Shown here piece by piece: positions 1-4,971 of a stretch of DNA of 7,179 nucleotides. Position numbers and translations under genes: made by a program. The notes beneath the pieces are model-generated. The model searched no databases and was not told the origin of the DNA. It saw nothing but the letters and a program-made list of their open reading frames with translations. Positions within the stretch are counted from its first letter, which is position 1. Every line of letters starts with the position of its first letter. This DNA comes from an uncultured Clostridia bacterium. Lineage in GTDB: Bacteria > Bacillota > Clostridia > Christensenellales > Aristaeellaceae. The stretch is taken from NCBI GenBank assembly GCA_934615235.1, contig CAKTTL010000122.1, forward strand, positions 1 through 7,179. The letters run 5' to 3'.

Positions 1-236
1 CGGCCGAAACAGCTCCCGGAGACGCGGTGCAGCGATTGAGAACCGCGCAGGAACTTCAGATTTCCGGCGCTATCCACCCCCTCCGCGCCACAACGCGCAA
101 AGAAGCACATACTGTTCGCGCGAAGCGCGGACGAGCGAACCCCGAAAGCTCCGGAGAACTCAGCTTCCCGGCAGAATCACAGCTTCCTCTTTCCAAAACA
201 TCTCACAGCCTGCGCCATGAACAGCGCAGATTGGTA
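1..236. other. Non-coding stretch upstream of the XRE gene
   Basis: I see no gene that can be supported here. Two forward frames stay open across much of the stretch, but their translations are arginine/proline/serine-rich, have no ribosome binding site and resemble no family I know. A reverse frame is open from an ATG at about 109 to the left window edge (37 codons), also without support. Two short sequences recur elsewhere in the window: GGCCGAAACAGC at 2-13 returns inverted at 874-885, and a 19-nt sequence at 118-136 returns inverted at 1020-1038. The stretch is therefore best read as intergenic DNA containing dispersed repeats. The 3' end of a gene lying to the left cannot be excluded. 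Confidence 0.5.
118..136 (+). repeat. Dispersed 19-nt repeat, copy 1
   Basis: GCGCGAAGCGCGGACGAGC occurs here on the + strand and identically on the - strand at 1020-1038. Its last 11 nt, GCGCGGACGAG, also occur on the - strand at 886-896. The sequence begins with a small GCGC/GCGC hairpin. A 19-nt exact match between two non-coding stretches of a 7-kb window is unlikely by chance, even at high GC. Confidence 0.6.
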
Positions 237-265
237 ATTATAACGCAAAACCGGATAAAGAGCAA
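237..265 (-). promoter_or_regulatory. Possible divergent promoter facing left
   Basis: On the - strand a perfect TATAAT lies at 242-237. TTGCTC at 265-260 matches only the first three positions of a -35 box, with a 17-nt spacer. The spacer contains the 12-nt sequence ATCCGGTTTTGC, which is also in the spacer of the XRE promoter. No convincing gene lies to the left inside the window, so the promoter may serve a gene beyond the edge, a small RNA, or nothing. The repeated spacer motif is the main reason to list it. Confidence 0.35.
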
Positions 266-323
266 TGGCCAAAACCGGAATAATTAGAAAAATCATAAAA
301 AACGCTTTGTAATCCGGTTTTGC
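245..323. promoter_or_regulatory. Three-copy CAAAACCGGA motif, candidate operator
   Basis: GCAAAACCGGAT at 245-256 is repeated exactly in inverted orientation as ATCCGGTTTTGC at 312-323. A near copy, CAAAACCGGAAT, lies directly oriented at 270-281. The 312-323 copy fills the spacer between the -35 and -10 of the XRE gene promoter, and the 245-256 copy fills the spacer of a possible divergent promoter. Repeated sites overlapping a promoter just upstream of an XRE repressor gene are typical of autoregulatory operators. That the XRE protein binds here is inference. Confidence 0.5.
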
Positions 324-335
324 ACATATTATAAT
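307..335 (+). promoter_or_regulatory. Promoter of the XRE regulator gene
   Basis: TTGTAA at 307-312 (4 of 6 consensus -35 bases) and a perfect TATAAT at 330-335 are separated by exactly 17 nt. Transcription would begin near 342, leaving a leader of about 20 nt that is little more than the ribosome binding site AAGGGAG (347-353). A binding-site-like ATCCGGTTTTGC sits in the spacer, where a bound protein would block RNA polymerase. Confidence 0.7.
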
Positions 336-361
336 GAATCCAGTTGAAGGGAGTGTATCGC

Positions 362-769
362 ATGAGCACTTTGGGAGAACGAATTCGAGCGGTGCGGAAA
401 GCGCAAAAACCGAAGATGAGTCAAACGGTATTCGCAGAATCTCTGGGCGTTACCACACAAATGATTTTTACATATGAAAATGACAAAGTAGTTCCGAACG
501 GCACTTTCATGATGCTGCTTTGCCGCACCTATCACATCAATTCCCTCTGGCTCGAAACAGGCGAGGGCGAAATGATCGCCGCAGAGGCGAACGCCCCCTG
601 CGATACTGCGCAATATCAGCAGAACATCCCTGACAAATCCCCTCTCGAGGGACTTGACAAGCTCACCCTTCGGGCCGTCAAGCAATTTCTTCAACTCCCT
701 CAGGAAACACGGGAGCAGCTTTTCAGGATGATGAAAGCGATTGTCACAGACGAAACCGACGATGAATAA
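362..769 (+). CDS. XRE-family helix-turn-helix transcriptional regulator
   Basis: This predicts a 135-residue cytoplasmic DNA-binding protein. An XRE/Cro-CI-type domain covers about residues 4-65. The helix-turn-helix is visible around residues 20-40 (MSQTVFAESLGV then TTQMIFTYEN), followed by the usual segment ending in LWLETGEGEM (62-71). Many small phage-like repressors of Firmicutes have this layout. The rest is a variable linker and a C-terminal helix pair (about 96-129, LTLRAVKQFL and ETREQLFRMMKAI), probably for oligomerisation. There is no peptidase domain, so it is not a LexA/CI-type self-cleaving repressor. I chose the ATG at 362 because AAGGGAG (347-353) lies 8 nt upstream; a TTG at 344 would add six residues but overlaps that site. 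The gene looks less GC-rich than the operon to its right, which hints at horizontal origin. Its targets are unknown; the repeated motif in its own promoter suggests autoregulation. Confidence in the family is high, in the role low. Confidence 0.85.
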   Translation: MSTLGERIRAVRKAQKPKMSQTVFAESLGVTTQMIFTYENDKVVPNGTFMMLLCRTYHINSLWLETGEGEMIAAEANAPCDTAQYQQNIPDKSPLEGLDKLTLRAVKQFLQLPQETREQLFRMMKAIVTDETDDE

Positions 770-808
770 TGCAGCGATTCCAAAAGCGGACAGGCTTCGA
801 ATTTCATC

Positions 809-825
809 AGGAGCTTCGCTCCTTT
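809..825 (+). terminator. Weak terminator-like hairpin after the XRE gene
   Basis: AGGAGC (809-814) pairs perfectly with GCTCCT (818-823) around a TTC loop, 39 nt beyond the stop codon. Only three T residues follow (823-825, the first within the stem). A 6-bp stem with so short a U-tract would terminate poorly, so this is a possible terminator only. Confidence 0.3.
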
Positions 826-885
826 AACGGCGCCGCCGGGCGCATCGCTCGTTACGCTCCGCAGCGCCGGTGCGCTGTTTCGGCC

Positions 886-896
886 CTCGTCCGCGC
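886..896 (-). repeat. Partial copy of the dispersed repeat
   Basis: The - strand reads GCGCGGACGAG, the last 11 nt of the 19-nt repeat at 118-136 and 1020-1038. It is followed on that strand by GGCCGAAACAGC (885-874), which is also the sequence at 2-13. The window's left edge may therefore cut through another copy of the longer unit. Confidence 0.4.
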
Positions 897-933
897 ATCT
901 TTATGCGACACAGGCCGCTCGGGGTAAGGTTAC

Positions 934-954
934 GTTAGGGGCTCCGCCCCTAAC
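934..954. repeat. Compact palindrome GTTAGGGGC/GCCCCTAAC
   Basis: GTTAGGGGC (934-942) and GCCCCTAAC (946-954) form a perfect 9-bp stem with a TCC loop. It stands 6 nt from the next hairpin (961-981). Neither strand has a T-run after it, so it looks like a repeat-type palindrome rather than a terminator. Transcripts running past dnaX would contain it and could gain 3'-end protection. Confidence 0.55.
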
Positions 955-960
955 ACCCCG

Positions 961-981
961 CCAGGAACCTGAGGTTCCTGG
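961..981. repeat. Palindrome related to the repeats at the right end
   Basis: CCAGGAACC (961-969) and GGTTCCTGG (973-981) form a perfect 9-bp stem with a TGA loop. The flanks on the - strand, GGGAGGTCCAGG before and CCTGGCG after, match those of the large palindrome at 6911-6952 read on the same strand (GGAGGGGGTCCAGG and CCTGGCG). This is probably a short-stem member of the same palindromic repeat family. Confidence 0.45.
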
Positions 982-1019
982 ACCTCCCGGCTTTTACTCA
1001 AAACCATGCAGCCCTACCT

Positions 1020-1038
1020 GCTCGTCCGCGCTTCGCGC
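1020..1038 (-). repeat. Dispersed 19-nt repeat, copy 2
   Basis: On the - strand this reads GCGCGAAGCGCGGACGAGC, identical to 118-136 on the + strand. It begins 26 nt after the dnaX stop codon, so it would lie in the 3' untranslated part of the dnaX message. The two copies are inverted with respect to each other and bracket the XRE gene. Confidence 0.6.
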
Positions 1039-1063
1039 CTTCCACTTTAGCCCTTCCTCTCCC

Positions 1064-2668
1064 TTACTCATCCACCACCTGCACATTTTCCCTGCCAAAC
1101 GTCTCAAACACATTCTTCAACACATCCTGCGCCTCGGCGCTCGGCTTCTTAACCTCCGTCTCCATCGCCAGCTCCACCGTCACCGGTTTTCCCGCCGCCT
1201 GCGACAGCGCCTGCGCAATCTGCTGATCCTGTCCGCTCTTGATCAGCACATTCCGGTAAATCTCTCCGCCCTTCTTAAACTCAATCCGCGCCGTATCCCC
1301 GTTCAATCCTGCAAACCGTGCGTTTTTCAAAAACGCAAACAATTTCGCATCCTGCCGGATCGTCTTCATCGCCGCGTCCCATACCGCCGCGCCGCTCACC
1401 GGCCCGGCCGGAGCCGCCGGTTCCGTCTTTTCAACCCTCGCCACAGGCGCTTTCACCCGCCCCGCAGCCTCCGCCGCAGTCTCCTCGGGTGCGGCGGCAG
1501 CCGCCCTGAATTCGCCCTTCTCCAGCTTCTTTTCCATAATATCCAGCCGCGCGGCGAGCGAATCCCATTCGGCCATCTTCTCCGGCTGGCAGGCGCGCAC
1601 CGCCGCCACTTCCAGCGCCACGCGCGGCCGGGACGCCCATTTCATATCCGTCTCAACCCCGAGGAACTGGTCCAGCAGCCACAGCAGCCGCTCGCGCCCG
1701 ACCGTCTGCGCCTGCGCCTGATACCGCGCCGCGTCCTCCGCCGTAATCTCCAGCAGATCGGCCAGCTCGCCGCCGCAGGTCTGCGCCAGCAACAGCGCGC
1801 GCAGGTGCCCGGTCAGATCGCGCGCAAATACCTGCGGCTCGCGTCCTTCGCGCATCAGCTTGTCCACGCCGCGAATCGCGCCCGCCGCGTCGCCGCGCAA
1901 AAGCGCGTCCGCAAACTCAAACAGAAACGCCCGGTCGCTCGCGCCCAGCACCTCGCGCACCAGCGCATCATCCACCGAACCGCCGCCGTAGGCCAGGCAC
2001 ATATCCATCAGGCTCAGCGCGTCGCGCATGCCGCCTTCGGCCGAGCGGGCGATATCCATCAGCGCCTCGTCCGATACCTCGACCTTCTCGCCCTCGCACA
2101 CCGTGCGCAGCCGCGCGGCGATCACCTGCGCGGGAATTCGCCGGAAGTCGTAGCGCTGGCAGCGGGAGAGAACCGTCGCGGGCAGCTTCTGCGGTTCGGT
2201 CGTTGCGAGGATAAACAGCGCGTGCGCCGGCGGCTCCTCGAGCGTTTTCAAAAGCGCGTTGAACGCGCCCGCCGAAAGCATGTGTACCTCGTCGATGATG
2301 TAGACGCGGTATTTGCCCTGCTGCGGCGGGTATTTGATCTTGTCGCGCAGGTCGCGGATCTCGTCCACGCCGTTGTTGGACGCTGCGTCGATTTCCACCA
2401 CGTCCAGACAGCGCTCCTCCTGCAGGGCAAGGCATGTCGGGCATTCGCCGCAGGGCTCGCCGTCCCGCGGGTTTTCGCAGTTGACCGCGCGGGCAAAAAT
2501 CTTCGCCGACGTGGTTTTGCCCGTGCCGCGGCTGCCGCAGAAAAGATACGCGTGCGCCACGCGGCCGGACGCGATCTGGTTTTTCAGCGTCGTCACGATC
2601 GGTTCCTGACCGACCACGTCCGAAAAACGCTGCGGTCGCCATGTGCGGTAAAGCGCCTGTGTGGCCAT
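1064..2668 (-). CDS. dnaX: DNA polymerase III subunit gamma/tau (clamp loader)
   Basis: This is the ATPase subunit of the clamp loader, which opens and loads the beta sliding clamp at primer-template junctions and, in tau form, tethers the polymerase. The 534 residues are close to the usual Firmicutes length. The AAA+ core shows Walker A GSRGTGKT (45-52), four zinc-binding cysteines (C64, C73, C76, C79), Walker B with YIIDEVHM (123-130), the sensor-1 segment ATTEP (155-159), the arginine finger in LSRC (167-170) and sensor 2 in GGMRDAL (212-218). A helical collar domain spans about 230-360. A low-complexity Ala/Pro/Glu linker (about 388-428) precedes a tau-type C-terminal domain. I saw no A-AAA-AAG slippery site, so a frameshifted gamma form is not predicted. 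The ATG at 2668 has GGAGGG 10 nt upstream. ybaB and recR, often next to dnaX, are absent here: the next gene downstream is the convergent XRE gene. Identification is firm. Confidence 0.97.
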   Translation of the reverse strand: MATQALYRTWRPQRFSDVVGQEPIVTTLKNQIASGRVAHAYLFCGSRGTGKTTSAKIFARAVNCENPRDGEPCGECPTCLALQEERCLDVVEIDAASNNGVDEIRDLRDKIKYPPQQGKYRVYIIDEVHMLSAGAFNALLKTLEEPPAHALFILATTEPQKLPATVLSRCQRYDFRRIPAQVIAARLRTVCEGEKVEVSDEALMDIARSAEGGMRDALSLMDMCLAYGGGSVDDALVREVLGASDRAFLFEFADALLRGDAAGAIRGVDKLMREGREPQVFARDLTGHLRALLLAQTCGGELADLLEITAEDAARYQAQAQTVGRERLLWLLDQFLGVETDMKWASRPRVALEVAAVRACQPEKMAEWDSLAARLDIMEKKLEKGEFRAAAAAPEETAAEAAGRVKAPVARVEKTEPAAPAGPVSGAAVWDAAMKTIRQDAKLFAFLKNARFAGLNGDTARIEFKKGGEIYRNVLIKSGQDQQIAQALSQAAGKPVTVELAMETEVKKPSAEAQDVLKNVFETFGRENVQVVDE

Positions 2669-2702
2669 AAATGGAAAGCCCTCCGATTATTTTTCTCATT
2701 TT

Positions 2703-2730
2703 ATTATAGCACAATCTTTCAGGGCCGCAA
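2703..2730 (-). promoter_or_regulatory. dnaX promoter, extended -10 type
   Basis: On the - strand TATAAT lies at 2708-2703, preceded directly by TGC (2711-2709), an extended -10 element. The only -35 candidate is TTGCGG at 2730-2725 (three matches, 16-nt spacer), and it falls in the middle of a 12-bp-arm palindrome. Transcription would start near 2696, giving a leader of about 28 nt that includes GGAGGG (2684-2679). Confidence 0.6.
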
Positions 2731-2742
2731 GCGGCCCTGAAA
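2717..2742. promoter_or_regulatory. Perfect 12-bp palindrome between dnaX and pgk
   Basis: TTTCAGGGCCGC (2717-2728) and GCGGCCCTGAAA (2731-2742) are perfect reverse complements separated by AA. The palindrome overlaps the -35 region of the dnaX promoter and lies upstream of both predicted transcription starts (about 2696 on the - strand and 2850 on the + strand). It would therefore not be part of either message. No T-run follows it on either strand, which argues against a terminator. A DNA-level role such as an operator for a dimeric regulator is plausible but unproven. Confidence 0.45.
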
Positions 2743-2814
2743 AAACCGTCTCCCCGCCTCCAAACCCTTTCGCAAAACATTGTGAAAAAAACTCAGTAAT
2801 AAAAATAAAAACAT

Positions 2815-2843
2815 TTGTCATGCGTGGGAAAGTGTGGTATGAT
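2815..2843 (+). promoter_or_regulatory. Strong promoter of the pgk-tpiA-gpmI operon
   Basis: TTGTCA (2815-2820, 5 of 6) and TATGAT (2838-2843, 5 of 6) are exactly 17 nt apart, and TGG just before the -10 box supplies an extended -10. The preceding 30 or so bases (about 2781-2812) are almost pure A/T with A-tracts, like an UP element. This is the strength expected for a highly expressed glycolytic operon. The start would be near 2850, leaving a leader of about 70 nt. Confidence 0.8.
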
Positions 2844-2860
2844 ACGATGTGAGATTGAAT

Positions 2861-2878
2861 GCGCGATTGTTTTCGCGC
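2861..2878 (+). other. 5' leader hairpin of the glycolytic operon
   Basis: GCGCGA (2861-2866) pairs with TCGCGC (2873-2878) around a TTGTTT loop, about 11 nt after the predicted transcription start. No T-run follows it, so it is not an attenuator of the usual kind. A hairpin this close to the 5' end could slow decay of the message. No recognisable riboswitch is present in the short leader. Confidence 0.4.
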
Positions 2879-2919
2879 TGGAAAGCAAAGAATAGCTGAG
2901 AGCAAAGGAGCGTGCCGGA

Positions 2920-4107
2920 ATGAATAAGAAGGCCATCGAAGACATCAACGTCAAAGGCAAGCGGGTGCTTGTCCGCTGCGATTTCAACGTCCCGCTGAAC
3001 GAAAAAGGCAAAATCACCAACGATAACCGTATCGTCGCCGCCCTGCCCACCATCAAGTACCTGATGGAGCATGGCGCCCGCGTGATCCTCTGCTCTCACC
3101 TGGGCCGTCCCAAGGGCGAATTCAAGCCTGAGTTCTCCCTCAAGCCCGTTGCCGCCCGCCTGTCCGAGCTGCTCGGCCGCGAAGTGCCGCTGGCGGAAGA
3201 CGTCGTCGGCCCGTCCGCCCATGCCCTGGCTGAAAAGCTTCAGGAGGGCGACGTGATGATGATCGAAAACGTTCGCTTCCATGCGGAAGAAACCAAGAAC
3301 GATCCCGAGTTCTCCAAGCAGCTGGCCAGCCTGGCCGAGATCTATGTCAACGACGCGTTCGGCACCGCGCATCGCGCGCACTCCTCCACCGAGGGCGTGG
3401 CGCACTACCTGCCCGCCGTCGCCGGCTTCCTCATCGGCAAGGAAATCTCCATCATGGGCGACGCGCTCGAAAATCCGGAGCGTCCGTTCCTGGCCATCAT
3501 CGGCGGCAGCAAGGTCTCCGATAAGATCGGCGTGATCAACAACCTGCTCAACAAGGTCGACGTGCTCATCATCGGCGGCGGCATGGCTTACACCTTCCAG
3601 AAGGCGATGGGCGGCCGCATCGGCAACTCCATCCATGAAGACGACAAGATGGAACTGGCCAAGGAGCTGCTCGCCAAGGCGGCTTACAAGGGCGTCCGCA
3701 TCGTTCTGCCGGTCGACAATGAAGCCGGCAACGCCTTCAGCAACGACTGCCTGCACATCACCGTGCATGCGCAGGAGATCCCGGACGGCTTCGAAGGCCT
3801 CGATATCGGCCCGGTCACCCGTGAGATCTTCGCCGGTGAAATCGCCCGCGCCAAGACCATCATCTGGAACGGCCCGGTGGGCGTGTTCGAATTCCCGACC
3901 TTCGCCGCCGGCACCCGCGCCGTTGCGGAAGCCGTTGCGAAGAACCCCGGCGTGACCATCATCGGCGGCGGCGACAGCGCGGCTGCGATCACCCAGATGG
4001 GCCTGGCCGACAAGGTGACCCATGTGTCCACCGGCGGCGGCGCGTCCCTGGAATTCCTCGAGGGCATCGAGCTGCCCGGCATCGCGGCGCTCAACGACAA
4101 GGACTGA
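2920..4107 (+). CDS. pgk: Phosphoglycerate kinase
   Basis: This cytoplasmic enzyme transfers phosphate between 1,3-bisphosphoglycerate and ADP, giving 3-phosphoglycerate and ATP, and runs in reverse in gluconeogenesis. At 395 residues it has the normal bacterial length. The N-terminal substrate domain shows VLVRCDFNVPLN (16-27), the conserved arginine R37, SHLGRPKG (59-66), ENVRFH (116-121) and DAFGTAHRAHSS (145-156). The nucleotide domain shows IIGGSKVSDKIGVI (193-206), GGGMAYTF (219-226), WNGPVGVFE (316-324, the hinge and ATP region) and GGGDSAAA (349-356). All expected motifs are intact. The ATG at 2920 follows AAAGGAG (2904-2910) by 9 nt. It is the first gene of the operon, under its own strong promoter, and gap is not upstream as it is in many Firmicutes. 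A 90-nt gap with two hairpins separates it from tpiA. Identification is certain. Confidence 0.98.
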   Translation: MNKKAIEDINVKGKRVLVRCDFNVPLNEKGKITNDNRIVAALPTIKYLMEHGARVILCSHLGRPKGEFKPEFSLKPVAARLSELLGREVPLAEDVVGPSAHALAEKLQEGDVMMIENVRFHAEETKNDPEFSKQLASLAEIYVNDAFGTAHRAHSSTEGVAHYLPAVAGFLIGKEISIMGDALENPERPFLAIIGGSKVSDKIGVINNLLNKVDVLIIGGGMAYTFQKAMGGRIGNSIHEDDKMELAKELLAKAAYKGVRIVLPVDNEAGNAFSNDCLHITVHAQEIPDGFEGLDIGPVTREIFAGEIARAKTIIWNGPVGVFEFPTFAAGTRAVAEAVAKNPGVTIIGGGDSAAAITQMGLADKVTHVSTGGGASLEFLEGIELPGIAALNDKD

Positions 4108-4116
4108 CATCATATT

Positions 4117-4172
4117 TCCGCGCTCTGCGCGGATAAAAGACAAAACGGAGCCGCGCTTTTCTGCGCGGCTCT
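4117..4172 (+). other. Tandem hairpins between pgk and tpiA
   Basis: Hairpin 1 pairs TCCGCGC (4117-4123) with GCGCGGA (4127-4133). Hairpin 2 pairs GAGCCGCGC (4148-4156) with GCGCGGCTC (4163-4171) around TTTTCT. Both contain the same CCGCGC and GCGCGG arms, so the two could exchange partners, for example 4127-4132 with 4151-4156. Only TTCC follows hairpin 2, so full termination is unlikely. An intercistronic stabiliser, RNase processing site or partial attenuator would fit. The tpiA ribosome binding site AAGGAGG (4183-4189) starts 11 nt beyond the second stem. Confidence 0.55.
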
Positions 4173-4197
4173 TCCAAGGTTCAAGGAGGAAATTACC

Positions 4198-4950
4198 ATG
4201 CGTAAACCCATCATCGCCGGCAACTGGAAAATGAACAAAACCCCCTCCGAGGCGAAGGCGCTTGTGGAAGCGCTCAAGCCGCTGGTTGCGGACGCGAAAT
4301 GCGACGTGGTTGTCTGCGTCCCCGCGCTTGATTTCGCCGCCGTGAAGGAAGCCGCGGAAGGCACCAACATCGGCGTCGGCCTGCAGAACATGCACTGGAA
4401 AGAATCCGGCGCGTACACCGGCGAGCTTTCCGCCGCGATGATTAAAGAAGCGGGCGCGCAGTACGTCATCATCGGCCACAGCGAGCGCCGTCAGTACTTC
4501 GCCGAGACGGACGAAACCGTCAACAAGAAGGTTCTCGCCGCCGTCGCCGCGGATCTGATCCCGATCGTCTGCGTGGGCGAAAAGAAGGAAGAGCGCGAAG
4601 CCGGCTACACCAACCCGCTGGTAACCTATCAGACGCAGATCGCCCTCACCGGCCTGACCGCCGAGCAGGTTGAAAAGGTCGTCATCGCCTACGAGCCCGT
4701 CTGGGCCATCGGCACGGGCCTGACCGCCACCGACGAGCAGGCGAACGAGACCATCGGCGTCATCCGCGAAGCCGTCGCCGCCGTGTACGGCAGGGAAACC
4801 GCGGATAAGGTCCGCATCCAGTACGGCGGCAGCATGAAGCCGTCCAACGCCAAGGGCCTGATGGAGCAGCCGGAAATCGACGGCGGCCTGATCGGCGGCG
4901 CAAGCCTGAAGGCGGAAGATTTCGCCAAGGTCGTTCATTTCGACGCGTAA
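4198..4950 (+). CDS. tpiA: Triose-phosphate isomerase
   Basis: This cytoplasmic enzyme interconverts dihydroxyacetone phosphate and glyceraldehyde 3-phosphate. The 250-residue TIM barrel has the normal length. Catalytic residues are all visible: N9 and K11 in AGNWKMN (7-13), H94 in IIGHSERR (91-98) and the base E166 in AYEPVWAIGTG (164-174), which leads into the mobile loop 6. Phosphate-binding segments YGGSMKP (209-215) and GGLIGGASL (229-237) are also present, as is the family segment LQNMHWKESGAYTGE (62-76). The ATG at 4198 has AAGGAGG 8 nt upstream. It is the second gene of the operon, 90 nt after pgk and 21 nt before gpmI, in the usual Firmicutes order. Nothing in the protein is unusual. 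Confidence 0.98.
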   Translation: MRKPIIAGNWKMNKTPSEAKALVEALKPLVADAKCDVVVCVPALDFAAVKEAAEGTNIGVGLQNMHWKESGAYTGELSAAMIKEAGAQYVIIGHSERRQYFAETDETVNKKVLAAVAADLIPIVCVGEKKEEREAGYTNPLVTYQTQIALTGLTAEQVEKVVIAYEPVWAIGTGLTATDEQANETIGVIREAVAAVYGRETADKVRIQYGGSMKPSNAKGLMEQPEIDGGLIGGASLKAEDFAKVVHFDA

Positions 4951-4971
4951 GCAACGGAGGCTTATAAAAGC

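Larger units (their letters stand above)
770..1063. other. Hairpin- and repeat-rich intergenic region
   Basis: This region lies between the convergent 3' ends of the XRE gene and dnaX. I find no gene in it. It holds a small hairpin after the XRE gene (809-823), a GC-rich imperfectly self-complementary block (about 826-885), and the sequence GCTGTTTCGGCC (874-885), which is inverted at the window start. It also has two copies of a GCGCGGACGAG-type repeat and two compact hairpins (934-954 and 961-981). It looks like an accumulation site for short palindromic repeats between convergent genes. No T-run follows any hairpin on the dnaX side, so no classical terminator for dnaX is visible. Confidence 0.6.

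Noticed and set aside
27..287. A possible 86-residue gene upstream of the XRE regulator
   Set aside because: It has no ribosome binding site, no recognisable similarity and an odd composition, and it runs through the repeat at 118-136 and the operator-like motifs. It is more likely chance openness in GC-rich DNA.
770..1063. A CRISPR array or small RNA gene in the repeat-rich region after the XRE gene
   Set aside because: The repeats are short, irregularly spaced and mostly palindromic, without constant spacers. No promoter-terminator pair that would define a small RNA was visible.
1518..1545. A programmed frameshift site in dnaX for making a gamma form
   Set aside because: The nearest A-rich stretch on the - strand is GGAAAAGAAG, not the A-AAA-AAG heptamer. 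No convincing slippery sequence was found here or elsewhere in the gene.
1805..2740. A 311-codon + strand frame opposite dnaX
   Set aside because: Its product is an arginine/alanine-rich composition artefact of the GC-rich dnaX codons. dnaX on the other strand has every AAA+ and zinc motif in place.
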